DNA of 64,000 nucleotides from Silene latifolia (taxonomy: Eukaryota; Streptophyta; Magnoliopsida; Caryophyllales; Caryophyllaceae): NCBI RefSeq assembly GCF_048544455.1, contig NC_133526.1, positions 12,168,001 through 12,232,000 of the forward strand. The letters run 5' to 3'. The position numbers and the translations under genes were made by a program. Positions 11,006 to 22,340 of the stretch are shown here, one piece after another; position 1 is the first letter of the stretch; each line of letters starts with the position of its first letter. The notes below the pieces were generated by a model that saw nothing but the letters and a program-made list of their open reading frames with translations, was not told where the DNA came from and searched no databases.

Positions 11006-11400
11006 GGGTCCGTTTGGATTGAAGGAATTGGAGAGAAGGGGAGCGGAGGGAAATGAGGGATTTAATTTCTTTTGTTTGGATAAAAAATATGGGAGAAAGG
11101 AAATGGAAGGGGAGAGAAATGAGAGGACTTATTTTCCCTCCTATAGAACAAACTATAATCTTTCCAAGAGTGACAAGATTTGGAAAGAAAACATTATTTG
11201 GACTCTAATTATACCATTAGCATCCTTCAATCCTCCATCCATTCTTCATCTCCCTCCTTCCTCCACTTCCATTTCCCTTCATAATTTTTGTTATCCAAAC
11301 ACCCACATCCCATTTGCTCTCCCCTTCTCTCCCCTCCCTTCACCTCCCCTCACTCCCCCTCCCCTCCCCTTCCCTCCTAAAATTGTATCCAAACGGACCC
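11006..11400. mobile_element. PIF/Harbinger-type MITE, copy 1 only
   Basis: The ends are GGGTCCGTTTGGATTGAAGG and the inverse of GGGTCCGTTTGGATACAATT, flanked by TAA at 11003-11005 and 11401-11403. The empty site is intact in copy 2 near 49567 and in copy 3 near 61870. The left half is strongly purine-rich and the right half pyrimidine-rich, so it folds into a hairpin. An ORF across it is incidental. Confidence 0.85.
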
Positions 11401-13513
11401 TAAGAAACTATACAAAAAGCCTCGCAAAGAAAATCATACTTTGAAAAAATGCACTTTTCGTAAATGCACCGCTTTCAACCATGATTCGAGGTAGAACTCG
11501 AGAACGGGGGCACGCGTAACCACACTACCTCATTGACCTATTAACACATAACAGAATAGGGAGGTTGTTACAAGTTATTGTGAAGTTTAAAGATATTTTC
11601 ATTAATTTATAAAGTAGGAAACCCATGTATATAGATACAGTACATACATTATAATTTTATCAATACACAAAACACTATATTTAGATTTTCTCTCTATATA
11701 ATATTTCACAAATACTTGTCTACTTCAGTAAGCTTCTTCAATGGCTTCCTTCGTCATTCCACACTGATGCTTATAAGTAACAAAAGAAAATAGAGATAAT
11801 CAAGCAATTGGTTTTAATATGAACATCTTGGAGGTATGAGGCTCCAATGTTGCTGTCAAATTCCCAACAAACTTTTCATTTAAGGTCTTGTGCTGTTATA
11901 ACAAAAACAAATGACGACGAAACCTCGTTAATTTTAGTCGGCTTATTTAACATAATAAGTACTCATCATAATTAAATTGAAGTCGGAGAGAAGCATTATG
12001 ATTTATGTACCTCCCAAAGATCCCTGGCTTGAACAACGCTGCCTTGGGGAATGCCGACATCGTCCCAATGGGCTGTTACATGATGGGTATGTGTACCTCT
12101 ATTCACCAAAACAACCGCCACCCTATAATGTGTCAATGGCCCAGCCCACACCTGTTAACCACATTTATGGTAAAAATATCAATTTTTATTTTTAGAATAA
12201 CAAATTTACCGTTTAAATTTTAAAACAAATATATCAATTTAAAAAATATAAATGTATACAATTTGTGTTAGAGGAAGTATTATTATATTAATTCATTACC
12301 TCTCGGACACCATCCTTCTTAACTTTTCTTGCTTGAATTCCCAGAGGATCTGTACATAATATAGAGTACATCATTAAATCACCAAAAACTTTAATTTAAT
12401 ATTCAAATTCTCGTCGGTAAGAGTGGACTCTAGTGGTTAAAATTTGAAGGAAATTTTTCAAACCTCCTCAAAAACAATTCTGTAAAAGTATTTACTATTT
12501 TTGGTCTGAGTCTCGTAGATTTCGAATCTATCTTCAAGGAAATAGAAATGAATGTGACCTTACCTTGGTTAACTTGAATCACTTCTTTATTGCCAATGAT
12601 CTCCATGTTTTCTTTTGTCAGATTTCTCACATCACACCCAATCAGAAGAGGGGCCTATATGTTTTTTCAGTTCTTATAAGGTCCTTAGCCATTATTCAAC
12701 ACAAATAAGAATAACATTTATATATTGTATCTACTTTCTTGTTTTCATTTTTTGCTTTTTTTTCAAGAAAATTATATCACCTTGGAAATTGCCCATAGAC
12801 TAAAATGAACAATGTATTCGTTTTTCGACATCCCTCCATTTCCCACTTCAAGCATGTCCGGATCTATTCAAATAGCAAATGTTAACATTAAGTAGAGACA
12901 TCGAATCATTTTCCTATTCAAAATTCGAAAGAATTTAGGAATTAGAATCTAAGTGAACATACCATTCCAGCCACCGGGTCTAGCATGCTCAGCGTAACCC
13001 TCATTCATGTCCGCTCTAGTGACCATACTATAATGTAACAAACAGGACCGTTATATTAGCTAAAAAGCTGAACATTCACACAGAAAACACATTTTTTGTA
13101 ACAAACGGGACCGTTAGATTTGCAAGCATTACCTATCCCGATTGTCGGAATGTCGTTGGTCGTTCTCCAACTATTCCCTACTTGAAAACCCCAAAGAGCC
13201 GGATGCATTTCCCCCCTATCGAAAGAAACAGAAAAAAAAACGAATTACCAGTGACACATTATTGACACATACTGTCAAGATACCATTTTTTCGACTCATC
13301 TCGTATTACCATTCACATAGTGAAAAGAAAATTGGTCGACGAGTATTCATCAGTGCTCTTGTCATCACAGGATACCTAACAGTTGGCTTTGATCCATCAT
13401 TGTTGCAATTGTCGTACTTTAGGTAATCGATACCCTATAGAAAGTCGATCATTAGTCATCATATTAAAATTCCGACTTAAAAATGGCCTATTCATGGCCT
13501 GTAGTGTGAACTA

Positions 13514-13604
13514 CTCCCTCTCTTCCAGTGATATGTTTACACTTTCTTTTATTTTGTGAAAGGGAAATAAAGGAAGTGTAAACATATCACTGAAATAGAT
13601 GGAG
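13514..13604. mobile_element. Stowaway-type MITE in intron 6, copy 1
   Basis: CTCCCTCTCTTCCAGTGATA pairs with its inverted copy at the right end, with TA duplications outside. At 91 bp it is almost a perfect hairpin. The same element sits at the same place in copy 2 (51866-51956), so it predates the duplication. Confidence 0.85.
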
Positions 13605-14754
13605 TATATAATTTGTCAAGAGTAACGGTTAAATGAAAGTGATAGATACCCAAGAGGCAAATGTATGTGCATCCTTCTGTTCATACCCCAATGACCCTGG
13701 CATTTTGTTGCTACAAGTGTAGTACCTATCAAAGATGAAAACAATTCATTAATTCCCGCATAAGAAGCTACTTTATCCGATTCTTTGGAATTGCCCCACG
13801 TTTTAAGATTTGTGAGGAGTATTTTAATCAAATGGGCAATTCTTAAGAATCGGTGGAAGTACATTATAAATTTGTGATAAAAGAGGTTGTCTACAAATAT
13901 ACCCTGCATCCGAGTAAATTCCAATCTTAAGCCCCTTGCTATGAACATAATCGGCAAGAGCTTTAATGCCAGACGGAAAAGTTGATCTTTTGGCTACTAA
14001 ATGACCCTGAAACATATCAACATAACATTAGATTTAGTTAAGCTAAAAAAAATACAATATTACTCAAAACTAAAGATATAAATTCAGTTAATTTTAAGTT
14101 ATTTTTCGTTATGGGTCATTTTGAAAATTGCATTGTTTTGTCTCAGATAGGTCGGTCACCCACTTTTTAGCAAGTGCGAGAGCCTTCTATTACACATTTA
14201 CACTAGTATAATGTTGATGTTGAGCCATAGTAGAGAATAAAGACGCCTACCGTGCTATTACGCTCTAATTCAGCCCAACAATCATCTGAGATGGCAAAGA
14301 ACACACCGGTTAGGGATTAGGATTTAGGATACATCATACATCCGAGCAAATTGTTAGACTACAAACTAAACTTCAAAAGTTAAATATTGTAACGGATTAT
14401 AAGGAAATACAGGACGTACCTATGTTAACGTACTTATAACCAAGCTTAGAGAGACCAGTAGAGACCAGTGCATCAGCTGTCAATTAATGTGGATTCTAAT
14501 CCCATCAGCACTTATTTTACTTGAATTACATTATTAAGAATAGATAAGGGGTCGGAAATCTTACCGATTTCTCTGACAATCTTTTCTGTTACATTACACT
14601 TGAAGTGATTCCAGCTATTCCATCTGATTCAATCAATAAGTAAATAGATATAATTGATGTTAAGTATCAAAGGCATCTTAATTATACCTTGATTCTAAGA
14701 TTGTTGATAGAAAACATTAGAACAATTATCTTGAATTTTAGTTTCTTAATTAAT

Positions 14755-14946
14755 CAGGGGCGTCTAATACCCCGGGCGACCACAGGCGGCGAAACCGGAC
14801 CTCCAGTTTTGGCCACCGAATTTATAAGCTTTACTAACAAAATTCAATACAAACCTCGTCGTGTACTATACTTAATACATTCATATTTGGGGCCTCATTT
14901 TTTTGTGGTGCACCGGGCCTCCATTTACTTTAAGACGTCCCTATAT
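14755..14946. mobile_element. hAT-like insertion in intron 1, copy 1 only
   Basis: This ~190 bp block is absent from copy 2, where TTAATTAATTCTTATACAC is continuous. Its ends, CAGGGGCGTCTAA and the inverse of TAGGGACGTCTTA, look like hAT termini. A clean 8-bp duplication cannot be shown, so the class is tentative. Confidence 0.45.
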
Positions 14947-15317
14947 CTTATAAACTGGGTTTATACTAGTACATTAACTAGTGTTTCGATTAGTATATGG
15001 TCTTATAAAAATAAAAACCTCATGTCAATCAAACATTCAAACCCAAAGACTCCTTCTCATTAGTAAACCGAAACGCTAGACATTCAGCACTATAAATTAC
15101 GTATATGATCTAGTCAACAACGTATATAAAAGCGAAATTACGTTTCTAAGTTCAGATAATGCATTATAAAGCTCAAGTTCTATACAATCAGTTGTATTAT
15201 GGTTGTATAGTCTTGTTATTGTAAATTAATTGCCTTTTAAATCAAGGAAAGAGGGTTTCAGTTTCATGCACTTCGTATCAGAGTATCAGACATCAGTCAG
15301 TTAGATTATATCACCAT

Positions 15318-15921
15318 TTTTATTGCAAATTAATTGCCTTTTTTTTTTCGAAAAGATGGAGAAACAGAGATGAAGATGGAGGCAAAGGATTAGAGGAAAA
15401 AACCTAGGTTTCTGATACCCTAATGAAGTCTTTCATAATTTGTGGACAATATTTTCATTATTTTCGATAAATGATTTTACCATTCGACGAATTATTAGGT
15501 TTGAAAAATTGCGACGATACTGATCACGAAATTTCAACGAGTTCGAAAAGATCAACTTTCTCGTTTCGTCTGAATTTTGACGAGTTCGAAAAACTATGAC
15601 GTTCCCGTCCGACGATTTGCAGGTTCGGAAAGATTGACATTCCTGTAGAAGATTTAGAAGATTGACGATCGAAGACTGAAGAATTTGAATGATTCTTCTT
15701 TTTTATATTTGGCAAACCCATGGAAATTTCGATAAATTACTATCAGAATAATATTGTTATATGAAATAATATTCGGGTTACCAAGTTTAGGAGATTACGG
15801 GTTCAGATTAAGAGTATGTCAAGTACTATATATATGTCGTCTTCTATTATCAACGTAAAACGAACGATTATCAATAATACTACGATTACCTTAATGCTTT
15901 TCTCCCCTCTCGATTTCTAAT
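15318..15921. other. Copy 1-specific ~600 bp block in intron 1, nature unknown
   Basis: Copy 2 runs straight from CACCATTTTTA into TAAAACCGTCTTAAG near 53320. Copy 1 has an extra ~600 bp. It begins with a near repeat of TTATTGTAAATTAATTGCC found about 100 bp upstream, and contains three degenerate ACGAGTTCGAAAA modules between 15530 and 15640. No terminal inverted repeats or target duplication are visible. It may be an insertion in copy 1 or a deletion in copy 2. Confidence 0.4.
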
Positions 15922-16663
15922 AAAAACCGTCTTAAGTCTCAACTCGGGTTGACTCTCGCACTTAAAATAAAAGTGGAAATAAAAGAAAATATGGTGTTAA
16001 ATATAGAATTGTTTCTTTAATTAAAAATCTTATCCATAATACTTGAGATCAAAGAGTCATGACTCCTAGGCGTAACTACCTTTATGAGCAATGGGGTCTT
16101 GAGACTCTACTTTTTGTAAATTTACCGTATTGTATGCCAGTATAGGTACGATTGTACTGATTTTTTACTACGTAAGATCCCTCTATTTTATGAGTGGTTA
16201 TTAAATTTACATTAAGATCCCACTAATCAAATTTTCTGGCTACGCCACTGCTCCTAATACGAAAAAACAAAACAAAATAAAGAATGCATCTTCAATTTCT
16301 TATTCACGAATTCTTGTTTAAAACGACAGTATCCGTCTTAGATAAGAAAACAATGACACCCAAAAAAAAGAAAGAGTGAAAACGGAAATGATTTGAAAGA
16401 GTAGAGAGTTAGTTACCCCATGGGAGGAGTTTGGGCAAGGCCATTAGAAAGCAAAAATCTTCTGTATGAATCATGAGCAGCAGTAGCATTGCTGCTGTTG
16501 ATGCCATAATCAATCACTAATAACAAAAACAAATACAAGAATGCGTATTTATAATTATTTCCCATGTTTATTAATTTGATTTGATATGATACTGGTATTC
16601 AATTTTTAAGTGACTTTTGTTATTTATAACATTTTGGTTCCTCACATAATCCCCCGTACTCTG

Positions 16664-16671
16664 TATTTATA
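16664..16671 (-). promoter_or_regulatory. TATA box of alpha-galactosidase copy 1
   Basis: TATAAATA on the minus strand about 100 bp upstream of the ATG (16565). It is conserved with the same surroundings in copy 2 (55225-55232). Confidence 0.65.
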
Positions 16672-16714
16672 GTCGCTATTCAACTATGCCCCGCGCTTTA
16701 CGAATATCATTTTG

Positions 16715-16909
16715 CACAAAATCTCATTTGTGACGGCACATATCCGTCACTCTGGAGTGATTTTACCTCATAAAGTACCCACTTTTTTCTCTCTGCAACA
16801 CTATTCATGTGATCCTCTTTCTCCACTAACCCATTTTGTTACCATTTTAACTCACAAAATATCCGCCACAAACCCACAAATGGTGACCCGTCACAAGGGA
16901 AACCAATTG
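16715..16909. mobile_element. MULE-type MITE 1, copy 1 promoter region
   Basis: A 195-bp element with a perfect 9-bp duplication ATCATTTTG (16706-16714 and 16910-16918). Copy 2 has the empty site near 55265. Its ends resemble CACAAAATCTCATTTGTGACGG and CAATTGGTTTCCCTTGTGACGG, and its interior carries GACGGATATG/CATATCCGTC words. It lies about 45 bp upstream of the TATA box. It belongs to the same family as 16967-17163 and 17802-17984. Confidence 0.8.
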
Positions 16910-16966
16910 ATCATTTTGTGGCTATCCTTACCGGCTTAGCTTACCAGCTACGTCTCTTTATCATTT

Positions 16967-17163
16967 TACAAATTCTCATTGAAGACATGACATATCCGTC
17001 ACAAGCTTCTGACGGATACCATTTTATCTCACAAAGTACCCACTTTTTCTCTCTCTGCAACACTATTCATGTGGTCCCCTTTCTCCACTAACCCATTTTG
17101 TTACCATTTTATCTCACAAAATATCCGCCACAAATGGTAACCCGTCACAAGGGAGACCAACTG
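16967..17163 (+). mobile_element. MULE-type MITE 2, copy 1 (forward orientation)
   Basis: A 197-bp element flanked by the 9-bp duplication TTATCATTT (16958-16966, 17164-17172). Copy 2 holds a 197-bp relative between the same flanks but reversed (55310-55506). The interior is ~90% alike to MITE 1 at 16715-16909. Confidence 0.8.
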
Positions 17164-17488
17164 TTATCATTTTTGTAGTCATCTTAAGTTTTCTTATTAG
17201 GATAATGTTATATCTTCTAATCCTTAACCTCAATAAGTTTATCCATCACAAATTTGTAACGGGTTAAATATCACCACATAGATAGATAGATAAGATAAAA
17301 ATCAAATTGCCTATTAAGTAATAAATGATTTGTCTTTATTTACCTATATAACAATATTTAACCGATATACTCGTCACAAATAAGAATTTATACGTTAACC
17401 TATTTACTACGTCGTTAGAAAATTAGAATTTCTTAAAAACAAAACCAAACCATACGTAAAACCAAACCATACGTAATTACTAGAAGTA

Positions 17489-17660
17489 GGGTCCCCATAA
17501 TGCCACGACCATTATGTATGGAGTCACTGGATTTATATGGTACTTTTCTATTATACCCTTTTGCACTTCAAGTAACCTAAACAAAGTTAGGGGCATTATA
17601 GTCCAAATCACAACAAATCCAGTGGAGCAGTTTATTGGTCCCGTGAAAATAGGGCTACCC
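17489..17660. mobile_element. Short MITE with 8-9 bp target duplication, copy 1 only
   Basis: TAGAAGTA (possibly with a leading C) flanks both sides at 17481-17488 and 17661-17668. Copy 2 has a single CTAGAAGTA near 56062. The ends are GGGTCCCC and GGGTAGCCC inverted. It is 172 bp without coding capacity. The duplication length fits hAT or MULE. Confidence 0.7.
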
Positions 17661-17801
17661 TAGAAGTAATAACCAAAAGAAATCAAAGTCTTAAGTCAAA
17701 TAGTCAAACACTAAGAGACTAGAGCACTATGAAAACGTCCAATTAGTATATGCATGAAATTGACGCCACTCAGTACCTATACGCGCGCTTCACGGATTCT
17801 A

Positions 17802-17984
17802 CCGTTACTCTTGCTTGTGACGGGCTAATCCCGTCACAAGCTTGTGACCTCTCACGAAAAGAGAGGGGGACAAGATGGGGCACTCATGTGTTTCCCCACT
17901 CATCTCTCATGGGCATTTTATGAGAGAAAACAGTATCCGTTACAAGTTTGTGACGGATACCGCCGTCACAAATGAGAATTTGTA
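17802..17984. mobile_element. MULE-type MITE 3, copy 1
   Basis: A 9-bp duplication CGGATTCTA flanks the element (17793-17801, 17985-17993). The right end, inverted, reads TACAAATTCTCATTTGTGACGG, matching MITE 1 and MITE 2. The same insertion is present in copy 2 (56204-56398) in the same orientation, so it predates the tandem duplication. Confidence 0.8.
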
Positions 17985-17993
17985 CGGATTCTA

Positions 17994-18433
17994 ATACCGG
18001 TGTGGTCTTACTTTGGTCCTTTGAGGCTTTTTTATTCTTCTTTGCCTTAACTTAGTCCGTTTTTTACGCAAATTCAAGTCATAAATTCACAATAACCTTG
18101 ATTTTAATTATAGTTCAATTTCGTTCTGGTTTATTTTGATATCGATTACGCCCTAAACGGCTTGTAGTTTTTTGGTTCGAATGCGGATTGAGTCGGATAT
18201 TTGACAATAGTTTCAGGTTATAATAATTAATGAGAGGATTCAATAAGTTTTTATCTCGAGTCAATTAGTTTAACTTATACCTGGTTCATATGCATTCAGG
18301 TTCGAATATCTTTCGGATATGTAGAATTTAGTTCCATTTCGATTTAATTTGGCTTGAAACGGTTATAGGTAGTAGTGTAGTACACTTTAGATTATGCATA
18401 TTATTGGTTATTAGTTCAAATATCAATTCAGAT
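17994..18433. other. Unique upstream flank of copy 1
   Basis: AT-rich single-copy-like sequence shared with copy 2 (56408-56848) at very high identity. No ORF, RNA gene or repeat ends are recognised. It ends at the ATTAT target duplication of the gypsy element. Confidence 0.6.
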
Positions 18434-18438
18434 ATTAT

Positions 18439-19029
18439 TGTTCCGGGTATGAATTCCGAATCAAGTTTGTTTACCACGCTAGCTTTGTCGAATAATGCCT
18501 CTTCTAGCCTTGATTGCTCTCCTCGGCTTTCTCCTGCAACAACGAGCAAACTGAGGGCTTGGCTTTGTGCCAAGCGTACTCACTCCGACGCTCAAGTCAG
18601 TGAACTTATTGTGATTAAGTAGTATGTTGCTTGATGACGTGTATTGTAGAGAGATGAGAGAGATAATACCAATTTAAGGGGTTCCTAGGTTAGATTCTGG
18701 ATCCCTTCCTCAATGAGGATTGAGGAGTATTTATAGACTTTCACCTTTTGTCACGTGGTAGCCAAGTGGGCCAAGTGGCACGGTGAAAAGATCGATCTAC
18801 CCTCGGCCGAGGGACCTATGGCGGTGCCGACGAGCCTGGTTGACTCCATGCCGAGGGTTCTTGGATATGAGTACGCGGGTAGGTGCCCCGGTAGGTAGGT
18901 TGCCATCCGAGACCGGTGGCCGGTAGAAAGGCTCATCGGTGGGATGTCTAAGTCATTGGCTTCTTGTGGATATCTTTGACCTCGTTCAATATGTTGATTT
19001 GGTCGTGAGCACGAGAATATGCCCCATCA
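18439..19029 (-). repeat. 3' LTR of gypsy element 2
   Basis: 591 bp, identical to the other LTR over roughly its first 300 bp (in plus-strand direction) and carrying the TATAAATA-type promoter motif near 18730. Differences from the right LTR are concentrated in the remaining part, largely at CAG/CTG words. Confidence 0.9.
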
Positions 19030-19532
19030 ATTTGCCCCCAGGCGTAGTCTATGCCGTGGTATGGGCTCCGATGTATCTTTGAGTGTATATTCATGCAAGT
19101 ATTTTTTTGCAAAATTTACGTATCGGCTTCTTAAAGCATCGGCGTGGTTCTTGTTAGGCCGCATCGTATCCCCCTCCACATGGATGTGTAATGGACATCA
19201 AAATGTGGAAGAGAAGTCTTCTTGCTAGCCGGCGGACCCAAGGTTGAGAGTGCTTGGTGTATTTTTGATTGCCCCGGCCGTGCTACCTAGCTTGGTTAGT
19301 CGTGTTGCACGTGCGGAGAATAGATACTTTAGGAGTTTTCTTTGAGGAAGGTGAATAGGCAAAGGGATATGAAGGGGCGTGTTGAAGACGCTTGTTCTTC
19401 GTTGCTTTGATTGACATTCAACTGTTGCGTCGATTGACATTCCGTGTATGCATGCCGACATGTGTCTCTTCGTTGATTGGGCGACGCTTCATGGGTCGCG
19501 TTTTGATTGGTCCTCCTTTATGGGCCTTTGCC

Positions 19533-19540
19533 TATAAATA
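19533..19540 (+). promoter_or_regulatory. TATA box for the antisense gene of element 2
   Basis: TATAAATA lies 185 bp upstream of the ATG at 19725, against 186 bp for the matching pair in gypsy element 1. It lies inside the element, outside the LTR. Confidence 0.6.
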
Positions 19541-19724
19541 CCGAGATCTCGAAGTGAAATTGGTTAATAATTTCATTCATTCTAAAAATTTTCTTCTTTC
19601 CAAAATTCCAAGTCTTTCCCTCTCTTCCGATCTTCAGAATTTCTACGTCGGCGTAGCACTTTTCTTCAAGGTAAACCAAAAACCTTTTCAACTTTTTGTT
19701 TTGTTTAAGTAATTGTTGTGAACC

Positions 19725-22340
19725 ATGTCTTCTCGACGCCGGTCCCAAGTACCCATGCGCCGGGGGGTTCCCCGTCGCGTTTTGATGAGGAGGAGGTGGT
19801 AGCCGCAATTCCGTTAAGGTCGAGGGGCCCTAGGTCTCCTTCCCCAAGTTGACCGCAGAGTTACGGAGCAATGGGAGGATGATGACGATGATGAGGAAAG
19901 GAATCCTTCCGGTGCGGAGAGGGCGGCATCTTGCATCATTACGATGCCTGTACCATCGGCCCCAATCGTGCTTGGACCGATGGGCTCGCTTCATTGCTCG
20001 CTCTCAATTTTTCAAGAGCACTTCTTTTTGGCAAGGGTACAACATTGTCATCCCTAGAGAGGATCGGACCGTCTTTGCCCTCCTCCGGTCACATCGGTGT
20101 ATATATGAGACACCGGAGTATGGTCTCCTGGTTTCTCTCAATATTTACGTCTCCACCATAATACAAAGCGATGAACGTTGCGGTGGCACACTTCACCCGT
20201 TTGCCGTTAGGACTATAGTCGGCTTTGTGTGGCTGTGCCGCTTTAGGGGGGTGATCCCAACGGTAAATTTATTCCGCCGGATGCATTTCCTTCGAATGAA
20301 TGTTCAAGGCGGCGGGGTGGTATAGCGTCCCGGGAGCCGAGGCTATCTCACCGTGTCTAAGCTCTCCTCGCAAGGGCCGGAAAGAACGGTGGGTGTATGT
20401 CGAGGTCCCAGATGATTATTCGTTGCCTCGGTCCTTTGAGCATCGCGTCAACTTGCGGTGCGAGAGCAAAGGGGAGCGTGAGAAGATGATCCCCAAGGGC
20501 AAGAATAAGATGGACGCCGCGAATGTCTATCTTAATGAGGACGAGAAGCGTGCACCGAAGCTTTTCGAGGTCGATGATGATGGGGCGCCGAAGGTTTGGT
20601 TGCCCCCGACGCAAATCATCTTGATGGACGAGCCGCTTTGCTATGTCGGCCTCATACCGGCCCTAGCACGGGGTGAGTGGGGTCGGTGTGAGGCCCATTT
20701 CTGCTTTAATGTTTTTCGTTGTTTGTATCTTGACATGTCCCTTTGTCTAAGTTTCACTTCGTTTCTTTTACGAGCACTTTGGTCCCGTTACGTCTCGAGC
20801 AATTCCTCGAGAAGATGGGGCTGGACAAAGACGGAAATGTTATGGAGAAGAATCCGAAGGTCGATGTGAATGACCGCCGTCCGTCGCCATCGACCTCTGA
20901 AGGGCTTGGACGAGACGGCGGCCCAGGCAAGGTAGTCCGCTTTGCCTTGCCTCGCCGGGTCCGAAAAGCCAAGTCTAAGGCGGCGACGGTGTCAACCTCG
21001 ATTCCGCCTCCACCAGAGGTGGAGATCGTTGACATTGTCGATGGAGAGGATTCCGATCTTTGAGGATCTCCGCTTAGGCTTAAGAGGAAAAGATCTACCC
21101 ATGCCACCGATGCTTCGCTTCCGTCGCTCATGTTAATGCCGCGCCGAGAAACGGGTCAACCGGCCAAGAAGAGCAAGCCCTCCGTGCAGATCTAACTTGC
21201 GGCTCGATTTGCCGGCTCATTAGATATACCCGATGACCGCTCTCTCCGTATGTCCATGAACGTTGACGTGGACTCTTTGGTTGAATTTTTGTAGATCAAC
21301 CGGCGCGATCTGTCCCAATTGCGAGCGGCGAGTTGAGAAGAGGCCCATGCAGGCGGCGGGAAAAAATGTCGACTCCGTACTCGCGTCGATATCCAACGAC
21401 CGCTCATAGCGGAGGGTACAAAGTCGAGCAAGAAGATTGGGATTTGGTCCGATCTGGCCGGCTCTCGTATTAGGGAGCGGGAAAAGGCCTTGGCCGAGAC
21501 GGACCGTTGATAGAGCAACCGAGGCTCGATGTTGTTGCCGCAAATGGGGTGGCCGGGAAGGCTAAGCTTGACCTCCTTGCGCCAAGCGCGGTCAAGGAAA
21601 TTGAGAAGGCTATTTGTCGTTAGAGAAGGCCAAAGTAGAGGCTGCCGATTCTGCCGCCGCCAAGTTGAAGGAGGAACGGGACAGGTACAAGGGCGGCTAC
21701 GACGTTGTTGTCGCCCAAAGGGAGGAGTCGAAAAGGGCGTATCGGCTCCAAGCTGAGTCGCATAGGGAGACTAGTGCTATCCTTGCCCAAAGGGAGAAGG
21801 ATATTGAGACACTTCAAAGCACGATTCTCCCTCGCATGTGTGCTCAGTATAGGGACCTGACCGAAGAAGCTTTCAGGGAGGTGATAGATGAGGTCTATCC
21901 GGATGGCTCCTTTCTGTGGACAAAATTTGACGAGCTGTTCGACGATAGGCTCGAGGCTAAAGAGAAGGTGCGGCGGATAAGGCCGCCGAGGACGCGAGGC
22001 CCAAGAAGGAGGAGGCGACCGCTGCAAAGCGGCCCTTGCGAGGAGACGAGGGCGGCGGCAAGGAGGAGGCCGCCAGATCAAGGCACCGAGATGCTAAGGT
22101 CCGCTAAGAAAGTCTGCGGCGGATAAGGCAGGGCCGAGGATGCTAAGGTCGCTAAGAAAGTCTGCGGCGGATAAGGCGGTGAGGATGCTAAGGCCGCCAA
22201 GAAAGCCGAGGATGCTAAGGTCGCCCAGACAGCACCTAAGCCGCTCACCGAGGGTAACGCTGATGGCGGTAAGGGCAAGCGAGAACAGAGCATAGGGAGA
22301 CGGCGGTCGTCACCGAGCTCACCGGCGTCTCGGATAGCTT
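19725..22340 (+). pseudogene. Antisense gene of gypsy element 2, Transposase_28-like (fossil)
   Basis: On the strand opposite to the element's gag-pol. It starts with MSSRRRSQVP and shows the same landmarks as the antisense gene of element 1: an acidic stretch, ERTVFAL...HRCIYETPEYGLL, FAVRTIVGFVWLCRF, VPTVNLFRRMHFLR, then an Arg/Lys/Glu-rich region with IDEVYPDGSFLWTKFDELF (the first element has IGELYPDGSFPWQKFDELL). The GTGAGT after LIPALARG is conserved in both elements and may be a splice donor. It is broken in several places. The product's role is unknown; conservation in both elements of a diverged family argues it was once under selection. Confidence 0.65.

Larger units (their letters stand above)
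11800..16565 (-). pseudogene. Alpha-galactosidase (GH27), copy 1, frameshifted
   Basis: The gene has the same 14-exon structure as the intact copy 2, minus strand. Exons: 16565-16417, 14623-14565, 14476-14420, 14285-14251, 14006-13903, 13725-13650, 13434-13310, 13215-13133, 13027-12963, 12863-12781, 12654-12564, 12349-12300, 12151-12011, 11892-11800; all introns are GT-AG. It encodes a signal peptide (one codon shorter than copy 2), PPMGWNSWNHF, DDCW, and the nucleophile Asp in YLKYDNCN. Exon 8 is 83 nt against 84 in copy 2. The missing base shifts the frame just after the acid/base Asp (RTTNDI), giving about 12 novel residues and a stop in exon 9, so the predicted product is ~236 residues and lacks the end of the barrel and the C-terminal beta domain. 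All other exons match copy 2 in length and frame. The shift could be a sequencing error; if real, this copy is inactive. Confidence 0.85.

Noticed and set aside
10968-11444. 158-codon plus-strand ORF
   Set aside because: It runs through the purine/pyrimidine-biased arms of a MITE absent from the paralogous site, and matches no protein family I know.
11977-12223. Short plus-strand ORFs near 12000 and their copies near 50160
   Set aside because: They lie on the antisense strand of exon 13 of the alpha-galactosidase gene in both copies.
13142-13426. 94-codon plus-strand ORF
   Set aside because: It is antisense to exons 7 and 8 of the alpha-galactosidase gene and is explained by them.
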